Source of the DNA: Seison nebaliae
Lineage: Eukaryota > Rotifera > Pararotatoria > Seisonacea > Seisonidae
DNA: 45,684 nucleotides
Assembly: GCA_023231475.1 (NCBI GenBank)
Contig: JALJEE010000707.1
Location: forward strand, 1 to 45,684
Reading direction: 5' to 3'
The position numbers and the translations under genes are program-made. Below, in pieces: positions 11,410-22,366 of the stretch; the first letter of the stretch is position 1; each line of letters starts with the position of its first letter. The notes beneath the pieces were generated by a model, which worked only from the letters and a program-made list of their open reading frames with translations, did not search any database and had not been told where the DNA came from.

Positions 11410-11520
11410 CTTATTTGAAAGAGCTTGAATTGGGCTATCTAACAGTATGCTCCCTTAAGCATATAATGCTTTTTGAAGAAAGTTATGAGCATTTAAAAAA
11501 TATCGAATTTTGTCTAAAGC
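11410..11520 (+). repeat. second copy of the window-edge dispersed repeat
   Basis: Shares AAGAGCTTGAAT, GGGCTAT and a GAAAGTTATGA block with positions 17-105, in the same order. The copies are diverged and only partly alignable by eye. Confidence 0.35.
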
Positions 11521-11562
11521 TAAAGACCATGCTAAAGAGAGGAATCGATTCCGATTCATGAG

Positions 11563-11680
11563 AGGACTCGAGCCAAAGCATGAGTTTCGCTAATAGCTTG
11601 GCTCGAGCCTTGTATGTATAGGACTCTTATCATATCTGGATTTTTTTTTTCCATAATGTATGGAGGACTCGAGTCTTATC
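11563..11680. repeat. cluster of direct and inverted repeats around CTCGAG
   Basis: AGGACTCGAG occurs at 11563-11572 and again at 11664-11673. The palindrome GGCTCGAGCC lies at 11600-11609 and GACTCGAGTC at 11666-11675. AGGACTCTTATC (11620) and AGGACTCGAGTCTTATC (11664) also share ends. It looks like a degraded repeat or mobile-element end; no coding sequence accompanies it. Confidence 0.45.
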
Positions 11681-12187
11681 ACTTTGGACTCACGGATCAT
11701 AATCACAGCACTAGTTCACCAAAAACAAGCTATTTACAGTAATGGAACAAATAGATTCAGAGCTAATTCTGAACTCGGAAGATCATAAAGATTTTCGAAC
11801 AAGGATGATCATTTCTGACGATCATTCTCATACCGTGTATCTCATTAGAAGCAATTGAAAGTAAAAGATAGATTTAATTGGAAGTTATCTTACTTGTTTC
11901 TTACTTGGAGAATGATATCAAAATGACATTATGTACAGTCGATTGGGAGCATACGGTAATCTATTTTATCAATTGCTTGTTTTCTTCTTCCAATAGCTCA
12001 TTTATTAATTATATTATGATTCTCAGAATCTTTAATATCTCTTTAACTAAATGAATAGAATATATTCCATGATTTTATAGTTGTGGAATGATAATTGGTT
12101 TCATTGACAATGCTAATAAGAAAGTTGATGAAATTTGATAATTTATATTTTGAATGTTAAGCGAGAAAGAGAAAGAAATTGAATAAA

Positions 12188-15100
12188 ATGGAAATTGTCA
12201 ATGGATGGAATTCATTGATGGACGAAACGGAAATTGACGGTGTCAAAAAAGATGTGTTGAATGATAAAATTTGGAGGAAAGAAATTAGGAATGTGGAAAA
12301 ATGTCGAGAAAATCATTCTTATTTTCATTATGTGAAGGAGATGGATATGTTGATCGATGGTTCTCATGGCGATAAAAAAGATAATGATAAAGATAATCAG
12401 AAACTATTAGAAATATATCCGAATAACCACATTCTCAACAATCAAATGGAAGGACGTCCTTGTCTCACAACTAACTCCCATTTCCGTCATACGAATCCCA
12501 GACATAACATGTATTCGGCTAAAGATGAGAATTATTATCGGATAAACGATGAACGACATGAAATGGATTTGCGTTTAATAATTTCCTATAAAGTTTATTT
12601 GTCATTGAAATGTTTGTATGAATGTTTATTGAAATATTATGGGAAACAACGATGTGATCTTCTCTCTCAATTCTTGACGACATCAGTTCTCTTACCGTTA
12701 TATCCTCATCAGAAGATTCCCTCGAAATTATTGAAAGATTCGAATGATATTTTGAAATTTTATTATCCATTTCTCTTCACAAATCATCGAATTCTCCAAA
12801 AGATTTTAAAAAGTTTCAATAAAATGAAAGTATCCGTCGTTCCATTGGAAGAAGAGAAAGAAAATGATTTCATGAAATTGACAATGCCAAACGAAAGAAT
12901 AAATTTGAAATTAAAAAGATTTTATGAGAAGAATGAAAAATTGAATAATAAACGAAAGAATTTAGTCAAACGATTAAAAGTGTTGAAGAAACAGAAATGG
13001 GATAACTATCTAGATTTTGACAAGACGAGTGTTTTCCGTTTCGTCCAAAATCGATACGATCGAATGATTGAGACAGCGATTGGTGAGGAATATAACGATT
13101 TGAATTTGATAAAATTACAGGAATCGGAACGTGTCATTCTTCAGACGGAGGATGAATATCGAGATCTGGTAAATATTTCGTCAGCTTTTAGAAGTTATTC
13201 TAATAATAAAACGGAAATCAATCCACAAATCAGTATTTTTACCAAAACTGAATGGTCATATCCGAATGAAATGAAAACTATTCAACCTTTGTTGAATGAT
13301 GATGATGATGATGAAGAGATCAAATATCAGAATATCATCAAATATTGCACTTATTCCACCACCAACTCATCAACATCAGACACCATTCAGAATTGTACAT
13401 TAAAACGATTATCTGCAATTCATGCTGATAAGGAGAATAAAAATCAACAAAACTTTCTCAACCAAATCCAACACACTAAAGACGGTGAAGGAATCGCTCT
13501 TTCAGGAAACATGTCGGAAAATGAAAATAAGTTAAAATTAGAGAAATCATCAAATAAACTTGGAAATCGTTCGTCAACAAGCAAAAAACGAGAACTATGT
13601 CATCAATTTTATAAGTCCAAAATTAAACCAAACAACTATATGACTCATTATGCGATTAATCAACGTCAAACGTTCAATGTCGATCCATCGACAAGACATG
13701 TGAATCATCACCATCATCATAATCATAATCAATTGAATTATGATGAGAATGGAATGGATATACATTATCATCGTGAAATTAATATGATTAACAAAGAATA
13801 TAATAAATGTTTGAAAGATTTCCCATTATTCTCATTCGTATTTCCTTATGCACATCGATATTTAATAGAACAAGAAATACCGGAAAATATGACGAGTATT
13901 TTGGGAGTGTCACTAGCGAATTTTCGCACTTGTTTCCACTTCATTTTCGAGAATAATCATTCATTTGTGAAAGAGTTATTGAAGAATTTATTCACTACAC
14001 CATTCCATATTATTCCGTTTATTTGTCGTCAAATCGCCATCCATCTCATCAAGTGGACGGACGAGAAAGCGGCACTCAACGACAAATGGTTACATTCGTC
14101 GTTCAATGTGGAGAGGAAAGCGATGGATTTACTTAGTAAAGATTTCAATGAGCATAACTCACAAGAAATGGAAATGTCAAATATTCGATTGTTACTTTAT
14201 ACGAAAATGGAAACGATTTCAGAAGACGGTTGGTGGAATGAATGGAAGAAATTGAGAGATTTATCAATATCTTCAAATTATCTCTGGAAAGATTGTACGT
14301 CATTTCTTTTTAAGAATTCACTCGTTTATCCATTAATCAGGAAAGATATTCATTTGGAGAATTATGAAAGAAGGATGGAGAAACCAAAGTCACAAATGTT
14401 ACCAGCTCGACAATTTAGTGATTCATTCGATTCATCTTTATATTTGGACATGTTGACAATTGTCATGTATCAGATCGAAGAATATCTTGATGAAGATTCC
14501 ACTCATGTCAATGATAATTGTAAGAAATTGCTTTATATGTTATTACCATTACTCATTTTCCATAATCGTTTACCAACCATCATTGAAACAATTGAAGAAG
14601 ACATCAACAATGAAAGTGGAAATTCGGAGAGTCTATTATTATTTGAACAATTACAAAAATTGTCAATCGAATCCTTTGGAATGGATTATAAAGAATTGTT
14701 CAATTATCTCCCAAATTCCAATGATGATTATGTCACTTGGTCAGTAATGACACAGGATTGTTTCATTCTCATTTATCTTCTCCAAGTCGTTATCAGTCGT
14801 CTTCAATATTTTATGGAATTATCTGCAATTCTCTTCCATTATTTCTCATTAGATGTCAAAGAGTTTCTAGAACGACGAAATAATTTATTAGAATATGATG
14901 AATTGTTAAAAGAGAAAAACGAAGATAACTTCCCAGAAAATGATCCTGAAGACACACTAAGTTTAGACGAAACTGATCACGATATCGATCATAGCAAATC
15001 ATCAGCTCATGAAATTCATTATTTCGATCAAAATCAATCGTTATCAGAATTGTATGATGATGGGGAAGAAGAAGATAATGAAATAGGAACTGAAATAGAA

Positions 15101-16468
15101 ATGGACAATGTCACTGATTATACTGACGAAAAATCTGATGATGAAGATGATGATGATGATGAAGAAGACGAAGAAACAGAAATAGATTTAATTATGGACT
15201 CTCTTTCCAATGATGATATTGATAACGATTCTAATGTTGAAATTTCGTCAATTGAAACTTTAACCGATGAAAATTCGAATGAGAATTTAAATTTTTTTCA
15301 GAATTTACAAGAAAGTTCTGAAGGAGTTTCTGATGAGATTTCCGATAATTATTTGGAAGTGACTTCAGATGAAAATTCGGAGACCATGTCAGATGAAACT
15401 TTAAGAGAATATTCGAATGACAGTGATTCTATTGAATTATCATCTGACGATTTAACTGGAGATTCATCTGATGATTCGAAAATTAGAAATTCTGTTGAGG
15501 AATCTCTTGGAAGTTCAATGGATGAAATTTTTGATGAAGAAACAGAAGATGAAAGTGAGAGTAGTCAAGAAACTATTTCGGAAAATGATAGTGACGATAA
15601 TGAACAAGAGGACGAAGAAGATGATGATGATGATGAAATTATTGATGATGATGATGAAGGAGAAATAGTATATACAGAAAAAGATGATAATTGTAAAGGA
15701 TTCAATTTAAGTCATTCACAAAATAATACGAATGAGAATGATGAGAAAAGTCATCGACGATTTGTTTTAACTAATCGATTTTTTTATTTTTATTATCCTC
15801 GATATCTTTGGAATGAATCGTTCGAGAAGATAGTTGATGAAAATGAATCATATCTTTATCTCTCGAAAATTTATCGATTAACCGAACGCAATTTACCAAT
15901 CTTCCAACTACATCCCTCACAATATTTCCGTTTCGTTTTAGATTTGGTTAATTTTTTTTTATTTTACTTTATATTCAATTTCGTTCCTTATTTTCATAGA
16001 TTATTTTAAATATTGGCAAAGAAATCGATACGGCGAAATATGAAGCAAATTTACGTTCACTATTTGGTATTCATTGGTGTTGTGCAGGAAATATTCCAGA
16101 ATTGATAAAAGTTTCTTCATTTCATTCATTCTCATTTTCTCATGTTTCTTTATCAGAATATTTCTTCATTAGTCATGAGTATTGGAAAGGATGATGATTT
16201 AATGAAAAATTTAGAAGATCAATTCCGATTTGTCATTAAACAAAAGAATATCGAACGATTTTATCGATTAGATAGTCGATTGGAATCGAAGCATGGACAA
16301 ATCACCAGAACGAAAAAGAATTTAAGTTTGACGAATGATAAAAAGAATATTCTTTCTTGTTTCATTCGCAATGAGAAAATGATGAAGGATGAAGAGAATG
16401 ATGAATATATTCTTTTAAAATCATCAAGAAAAACGAAAAGATTTTTATTGTGCGAAAGAAAAGATTGA
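12188..16468 (+). CDS. divergent Sin3-like corepressor scaffold, very acidic, no PAH domains seen
   Basis: Exons 12188-15946, 16000-16110 and 16157-16468 join in phase 0 through introns of 53 and 46 nt to give 1393 residues. Three blocks resemble Sin3. Near residue 112 is YYRINDERHEMDLRL (family: YRCEDERFELDV, start of the HDAC-interaction domain). Around residues 600-690 is a segment with KWTDEKAALNDKWLHSSF and RLLLYTKMETI (family: EEEWREAQxxFNKxW, LRSKSLLNEIE). The C-terminal block is YFRFVLDLIILNIG, then YEANLRSLFGIHWCCAGNIPE (family: YPAFLDMV, YEDSLREMFTIHA). Residues about 955-1165 are dominated by Asp, Glu and Ser. Sin3 scaffolds Rpd3-type HDAC complexes. The three PAH domains normally N-terminal are absent, and no exon for them is evident in the 900 bp upstream. 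It is most likely a paralogue; the assignment rests on patchy motifs. Confidence 0.6.
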
Positions 16469-16614
16469 AAAGAATTCTCGTTATTTCTTAACATAATTAT
16501 ATCTCTATTTTTCTCATCATTTCAAATATCATTTTTCTTTTTTAACTAATTCTGATGTTTTATCTATATCACGACAACACGGATCTCGATAACATGGTTT
16601 ATATTTCTTTATTT

Positions 16615-16955
16615 CTAAAATTCATCTAACGATGGGACAAGGAATGTGAAAAAAAAAAACCTTCTTCTGTCAAATTCCTTAAAATCGGTTCGATCAATCC
16701 GATATCATTCGGCGATTGTGTCGTATCAAATTTCCACTCTCTATCATATCCTCTAAATATCTTCTCTACAGAATCTATCGGACAATAATATTTCGATTAA
16801 TTAAAATTGGATGTTGTCAAAATCTTACCTAATGATTTCCTCACCATATGTCTATTGGGATTGAGTGAAGAGTTTCCTGAATTCGTATCGACTGTTTCCA
16901 TCGATTTCTTCGTATCTGGTATAACTGTCGAAATCGATAGTTTGTCATTGTCCAT
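16615..16955 (-). CDS. small orphan protein, 3 exons
   Basis: Exons 16955-16829, 16774-16661 and 16625-16615 give 84 codons (83 residues), with introns of 54 and 35 nt. The N-terminal half is polar (MDNDKLSISTVIPDTKK) and the C-terminal half is KSLDSVEKIFRGYDREW followed by ...NLTEEDEF. I recognise no family. The first donor is a good GTAAG. The second intron is unusually short and begins in a poly-T run, so the last four residues are uncertain. It is convergent with the Sin3-like gene, with about 145 bp between stop codons. Confidence 0.5.
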
Positions 16956-18037
16956 CGTTACGTAGTTTAGGATGGAATGAGAATGAAGAGAAATGAAAGA
17001 AAGAAAACAAACAAAGTTAAAGTTAAAAGAAAAGTTTACGTATATAATTGAATAGAAATGAATTGTAAGAAAAAATAATTTGGAAATATCACACCAAATA
17101 GAAAAATAATGTTGATCGCACCCAGTGAAAAATCGATTGTAGATATGGAGAATGGTCATTACTCAATTTCTCCCAATTATGTCCGTCATATTCAATCAGT
17201 CAATTAATTTTGAACATTCTACAAATGGTAAATTTTTGGAGAAAGCAATTCAATGTCTTTATATATTTGACCGATAAGAGAGATGTTATTAGAATGAAAT
17301 AAATGAATTTTCTTTATATTCCTTCATGAAATAATAAGCAGTTCATTGGTTTTCTTTTTAGCATACAAAATTATATTTTGCAAAAAAAAATGTCGTGAAT
17401 TATTTTCAAAATTGTAATAAACTAAATTTTGTGTATAAACTATAAAATTATTTCCCAAAAATATATTTATAATGTAAACATTTTTTATATTATGTATTTC
17501 TCTTTTCTTTTTCTTATTATGTAAATTTGAAGAAATGTCATTTTGGATGACTCATTAATTTGAAGGAGAAAAATAACATTGGAAGGAATATTAATTGAAT
17601 ATTATTATTTACATGTAAATTATTGGTCGAATGCTAGTTTTGTGTCGAAGATTGAAGTTGAAAGAATGTAAATAGAATAGAAAAGAGAACGAAAGAATTC
17701 GTTAAAAGGACGACATGATTGTCGGTAATGAGAGAAGTAGATAATTAGAATAGTTTTATTCTTCAAATTTTCATTTACCAACTTTTATAATTTAGACATT
17801 AGTTTAATAATAATAAAGTCAGAAATAGTAGAATGAGGATGGAGATGAAGAAGAGCTAAAAGAACAAAAAAAGAAGAAATATTTATTTTTCTTATTAGTT
17901 CGATATCGAATATAATTCTCTTCAAAAATTTATTATTTTCTCGATAATATTTTCTTTCTATTTTGAACTTTTTTCTCCTAATCAAATCAAATACAATTTC
18001 TTCCATTTCTCTTTTCACAGATAACTTTTATTTTCAA
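16956..18037. other. 1.1-kb intergenic region
   Basis: Very AT-rich, divergent between the small minus-strand orphan and the plus-strand CX protein. A minus-strand open stretch at 17785-18018 is Lys/Ile/Phe-rich with no family resemblance, and overlaps the promoter of the next gene. I do not call it. Nothing else seen. Confidence 0.4.
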
Positions 18038-19007
18038 ATGCTCTTTTACAAAATATTCTGTTCGTCCATTCTCTTGGTAACGCTGACAAGTTATTTTTAA
18101 AATTGTCTTTCTTAAAAATTCAACATATTTTTTAAAAAAAGGTGGAGCTAGGTGGAGTGGAGGAGGTTTCCGATCTTCAGGTTCCAGATTTTCCAGTGGG
18201 TCCCGTTATGGAGGTTCGTCGTCAAGACGATGGAGTGGTGGCACATCAAGTGGAACAAGTCGATGGTCGTCAAGTAGCAGTCGAGGAATTGGTGGTTCCA
18301 GTTATCGAGCGTCATATTCCAATCCATCTAGTCGATCATTCAGAATGCAATCTTATTCGTCACGTTCTGGAAGTAAATCATTTTTCCGTGCTGGAAATTT
18401 AGTAAAAGGAGCCGTTGCCTATTTGGCATTTCGAAGTTTGGCGAATATGGCATTCGGTCATAATCATTATGATTATCGATCGAGATACTCCTCCGTCAAT
18501 GGACATTACTGTACGAACAATGTTAATTTTAATGGAACGAAATTCGGACGATTCCGTTGTCCATTAAATTCATTCAAAGCAAGTGACATTTATTGTTGTG
18601 GACCAGGTGGTGAACAATATTGTTGTTCATTCACTGATTCGACTACTCGAATAGTTTTGTTAATTTTAGGAATAGTTTGTGCTATCGGAATAATTGGCGG
18701 TTGTATTTATTGTTGTATGAAAATGAAGAAAAAACGATCGAACGATTCAAATGATACTCCTTCTCAACAATATACGATGCATCAATTTCCTATGCAACAT
18801 CAAGAAACATATAAAGATGACAGTTATACCAAAATGGCTATGCCTCCTACAAATCAAAATTTCTACGTTCCCTCTCAAGTTCAACAACAACCGACTGTCT
18901 CATATCCTCCTCAACAACCGAATGGTATAAATATGTTGATGAATCCATATGGACAAACAAATAATAATAATAATGATCAACCACCTCCATATACTGCGAC
19001 CAGTTAA
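18038..19007 (+). CDS. six-cysteine single-pass membrane protein (CX module / Shisa-like)
   Basis: Exons 18038-18089 and 18142-19007 with a 52-nt intron give 305 residues. There is a signal peptide (MLFYKIFCSSILLVTLTS), then a Gly/Ser/Arg-rich stretch of about 75 residues (SGSRFSSGSRYGG style). A hydrophobic patch follows (LVKGAVAYLAFRSLANMAF), then a compact cysteine motif with HYC, FRC, IYCCG and QYCC. A membrane helix (IVLLILGIVCAIGIIGGCIYCC) and a Gln/Pro-rich cytoplasmic tail ending PPPYTATS complete it. The six cysteines directly before a single TM resemble the STMC6 group (Shisa, CX module, CYYR1/WBP1). The terminal PPPY would suit binding by WW-domain ubiquitin ligases of the Nedd4 type. 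Ligand and role are unknown. A second open frame at 18142-18402 is a shadow of exon 2. Confidence 0.75.
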
Positions 19008-19740
19008 GCAACTTAAAAATTAATTTTTTTATTCACATACAAAACATTTCAATTTCCTATTAATTTTTATCATTTTCACAAGACATTTGGAATTGTATGA
19101 TAAAAATTCAAATATCTTCGATTAATTAATGATGACTGATTTTGTAAATATTATTCTCATCGTCATCTTCAAATACATCATCAGTCTAATTTCTTTTTAT
19201 TTGCACAAAAATTCGTTTGAAAAGTTTATTTCTTCTTTGCGTCGCCGTCTCTTTCATGACATTTCTAATTCTTTCTTCTTGTTTATAATATAATATGAAT
19301 CTTTATTTCTATCCATTAATCACTTTTCACCATTCAGAATTCAGTTAATGAAAATTATTTGAGAAAACAAAAATCGTTTTAACTTGAAACAAATTCTGAA
19401 CTTTTCATTATTCTTTTCTCTTGGAAAACAGTTAAGTGTAGAAGATACTTTTTAGATTAGTTCTCGTTTTTGAAATATTTTTAGTGAATTAAATTTCATC
19501 GATTTCTCAACAATATTTTCATAACGATCAAAAAATAATTCAGGTTTTTTGGGAGAAATAAATAATTTCAAAATTTTTAGTTACATATTCAAATTTCATG
19601 AAATCTATTTGTCATCTTGTAAATTAGTCAATGATCAGAAAGTTTCTTCTTAAAATTGATTCGTCAAACAATTATTGAAAATGATAACTCGCTCTCTCTC
19701 TCTCTTTCTCTCCTATTTAATTTGGATAAGTGTCGAATGG
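19008..19740. other. intergenic region
   Basis: 3' flank of the CX gene. It is AT-rich, with a short CT-rich microsatellite at about 19691-19712. No gene was seen. Confidence 0.4.
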
Positions 19741-19744
19741 TACA

Positions 19745-19768
19745 TGACGTCAATGAGGCGTATAAATA
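19745..19768 (+). promoter_or_regulatory. CRE palindrome plus TATA box
   Basis: A full cAMP-response element TGACGTCA at 19745-19752 is followed 8 bp later by TATAAATA at 19761-19768. Further CGTCA/ACGTC half-sites lie just downstream (about 19780-19793). This spacing is typical of a CREB/ATF-responsive TATA promoter with a start near 19795. The next plus-strand gene begins at 20061, which would leave a leader of about 265 nt. Confidence 0.55.
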
Positions 19769-20060
19769 AAATGCGTATACGTCATAACGACGTCTCTGTT
19801 TGGCAATAGCATGCAAATTCATCTAAATGACGATGATTGAAAGGAGAAGTTAGTGATGCGTATCCATGTTCATATGACCATAAAAGACGATTATTTCTCA
19901 TATTCAATCGATATGTCAATTCAATAGTTTTACAATATCGAGAAACATTTCTATCTATCTTCATTCATAATTTATTACTTTCTCTAGTTTTCTTTCTCAT
20001 TTTGTCAATAGACTTTTTTTTCATTTCTGAGATCATACAAGGAAACAGCTGTTAGCCAAT

Positions 20061-20405
20061 ATGATGCCAACACAGACAGTAATGATGCCGACCATGACCG
20101 GTGGCATGGGTGGCATGGGTGGAATGGGAATGGGCGGTGGTGCCGGTATGAATGATTTACGATATCGTATGATGAATTACGGACGAAAAGCAAGAACTAT
20201 GGCTATTCTTGGTGCTTTATGTACTAGTTGTTTAGCATTCATCTTCCTACCATTATTGGCGGCATCCCTCCTCGCATTTACCATCTATTTTGGTAAATAC
20301 ATCGACAGTCTACCAGATCTTCCAGATTCAGCTGCAACAATGTCCTTAAACACTTTATTCATTGTTCTTATTGCTGTAATGGTTGCAATTCGACAGAAGT
20401 TCTAA
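20061..20405 (+). CDS. small Gly-Met-rich two-TM protein
   Basis: Single coding exon of 114 residues. The N-terminus is Met/Gly-rich (GGMGGMGGMGMGGG). A basic NYGRKAR segment follows, then a first hydrophobic segment LGALCTSCLAFIFLPLLAA continuing into FTIYFG, and a second, LNTLFIVLIAVMVAI, with a short RQKF end. The topology suggests a small two-pass membrane protein with both ends on the same side. No family was recognised. It sits behind the CRE/TATA element, so transcription may respond to cAMP or stress. CAATAAAC near 20576 could be its polyadenylation signal. Confidence 0.65.
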   Translation: MMPTQTVMMPTMTGGMGGMGGMGMGGGAGMNDLRYRMMNYGRKARTMAILGALCTSCLAFIFLPLLAASLLAFTIYFGKYIDSLPDLPDSAATMSLNTLFIVLIAVMVAIRQKF

Positions 20406-20848
20406 ACTTACTAATAAATCAAGATGGATTGGCCTCCCACATTGGCTAATTGACTGAAGTACTTGGAAATCTCAAATCTCATGGATAAAAAACCATTCTG
20501 ATAGACGTGTCATCCGACATCTCTGTTCAGAATATCTAACTCACTCATTCTTTCTTATTTCTTTTAATATTTTTCAATAAACGGCAAAACCTGGCACACA
20601 TTTCTTCATCTGATTTCACCACTAGATATTATCTTAAAAACAAAACTTCCTACAAATGTTAAATTAGAAGAAAATTATAAAACTCTTTATTCAATATGTA
20701 TTACTTACTTTATTTAAAAAAAAAAAAAGAAAAAAATATAATATGAAAAATATTGATAAAAATTTTCTTGGACAAAATTAAATTATTCTCGAATAAGTTT
20801 TTTCACAAAATATTTCTGGATTGGGCTAATTAAAGGGAGAATAAATAA
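20406..20848. other. convergent 3' region
   Basis: Between the Gly-Met membrane protein and kanadaptin, which end tail to tail. It contains a possible AATAAA at about 20576 for the plus strand and an A-rich tract at 20718-20735. No gene was seen. Confidence 0.45.
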
Positions 20849-22366
20849 TTAAGTATAGAATAAAAGAAAAATTCTAACAAAATTTAATTTGATTCTATCG
20901 TTTTCTAAAAGTTTCAAAATTTTATGAATTCTCATCAATTCATTAATACAATTCGTCAATTCTTCACTGTACTTCTTCCGAGTAATTTGTTTGAATGTCG
21001 TTTCGACTTCTAATTTTTTCCTTTTTCCATCTTCTTTAATCGTCTTTTCCTCCATTTCATCAGTTGATGGAAAGAAGAAATCGATATCTTTCGAAATTTC
21101 TAATTTCTTCTCTGACTCCTCATCAGTTGCCGATGTAATTGATTTGACTTCTTTTATAAGATGAATGAGATGTTCAATTCGTTCAATAATTATAATTTCA
21201 GATTTCCTCAATGTATTTGTGTCTTCTGTACAATTTCTCTCATATCCATCAATATTTAATAAAGAATCTCTAGTTATTGTTTGACCAGTTTCCAACTTGA
21301 ATTTTCTTTTTCTTCGAATTCTTTCAATTTCTCCTGTTCGATCATAATAATCATCGTCGTCCGATGCATAATAATCGTTCAATTTATATTTATCATTTCG
21401 ATTAAAATCATTTTCATGTTTTTCACCTTTTTCTTCCACATTTTTATCAGACAGAAATATTTGTCGGGGTGGTAAGAGATCTAATTCCGATAATCGATAA
21501 CATGCTTTCTCCATCACTTCTTTTTCGATTATTTTATTCTTAACACTTTTCCGACAATCAACACGAATATTCTCATCCTCCATCAGAGGTAGAGTTAATT
21601 CATAAAAATATTTTCCATTCTTTTCTTTTTTCTCCAATTCCATCGATTTACCTTCACTTTCAAACCATTGAAACAGAACTCCACGAACGTCTTTCAAAAA
21701 CCAATTTTTATCATTCTCCTCCTCATTTTCCATTAAATGAACCATATCATTCGTACAAATCTCATCATTATCATTATCATTTTTATTATTATCAAAAATT
21801 TGATTTTCATAAATTCCTGAAGAATTCGCCAAATCATCATTTAGTTGTTGGATGTCGTTCGCATTTTGTTTCAATAATTTCTCTTTAAATAATTTCGAAC
21901 GTTTTTCATGAAGTTTCTTCGATTTTTCCCAATTAATTGAAATGAATTCATTCGATTCCATCACTTTCGTATGAACGACGTAAATTCGAGAACTAAATCC
22001 AAATCGAATTTGATAACAGTCCAACAAAGGACAAATTTCATTCTTCTCCATTTTCTTCTTATTCAATCGTGTTCCATGAGTACTGTTCAAATCGACGAGA
22101 TGGAAAGTATTCGAGTTTAATTCACAATTTAATTTCTTAAAAATGATGGCATGATATCGTGAAAGTGAAGGATTATCAATGACTATATCATTCTCGTCTT
22201 TCAATCGACCCAAAAATATAACTTTCTTATTAAACTGTCCCGGTTTCAATTTGATCTCTTCAATAATGACACCTTCTCTAATAATCTCAATATATTCGTC
22301 ATCTTCTTCTTCAAACTCGACAGCATCTTTTATTAAATGATCAACCGATGGTCTTTCATTCAACAT
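20849..22366 (-). CDS. SLC4A1AP: kanadaptin (SLC4A1AP), FHA-domain protein
   Basis: Single exon, 505 residues. Residues about 30-110 form a forkhead-associated domain (KVIFLGRLKDEN, SLSRYHAIIF, DLNSTHGTRLN), with the phosphothreonine-pocket Arg, Ser and Asn/His present. Residues about 225-300 carry the family's dsRBD-like block (VLFQWFESEGKSMEL). The hallmark segment ASDDDDYYDRTGEIERIRRK, near residue 337, matches the human DDTFLDRTGLIEKKRLNR. The C-terminus is coiled-coil. Kanadaptin was first described as an anion-exchanger interactor and is mainly nuclear. This version is shorter than the roughly 740-800-residue vertebrate protein: it starts almost at the FHA and lacks the Lys/Glu-rich tail. 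Confidence 0.9.
   Translation of the reverse strand: MLNERPSVDHLIKDAVEFEEEDDEYIEIIREGVIIEEIKLKPGQFNKKVIFLGRLKDENDIVIDNPSLSRYHAIIFKKLNCELNSNTFHLVDLNSTHGTRLNKKKMEKNEICPLLDCYQIRFGFSSRIYVVHTKVMESNEFISINWEKSKKLHEKRSKLFKEKLLKQNANDIQQLNDDLANSSGIYENQIFDNNKNDNDNDEICTNDMVHLMENEEENDKNWFLKDVRGVLFQWFESEGKSMELEKKEKNGKYFYELTLPLMEDENIRVDCRKSVKNKIIEKEVMEKACYRLSELDLLPPRQIFLSDKNVEEKGEKHENDFNRNDKYKLNDYYASDDDDYYDRTGEIERIRRKRKFKLETGQTITRDSLLNIDGYERNCTEDTNTLRKSEIIIIERIEHLIHLIKEVKSITSATDEESEKKLEISKDIDFFFPSTDEMEEKTIKEDGKRKKLEVETTFKQITRKKYSEELTNCINELMRIHKILKLLENDRIKLNFVRIFLLFYT

Larger units (their letters stand above)
11253..12187. other. intergenic region with repeat fragments
   Basis: No convincing gene. The part near 11415-11515 is the second copy of the edge repeat. 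A short ORF at 11379-11561 runs through it and is not supported. The part 11563-11680 holds direct and inverted repeats. The remainder leads into the Sin3-like gene and should contain its promoter; an in-frame stop lies just upstream of the start codon. Confidence 0.4.

Noticed and set aside
17785-18018. Minus-strand Lys/Ile-rich ORF
   Set aside because: Low-complexity AT-driven frame lying in the promoter of the CX-type gene; no homology features.
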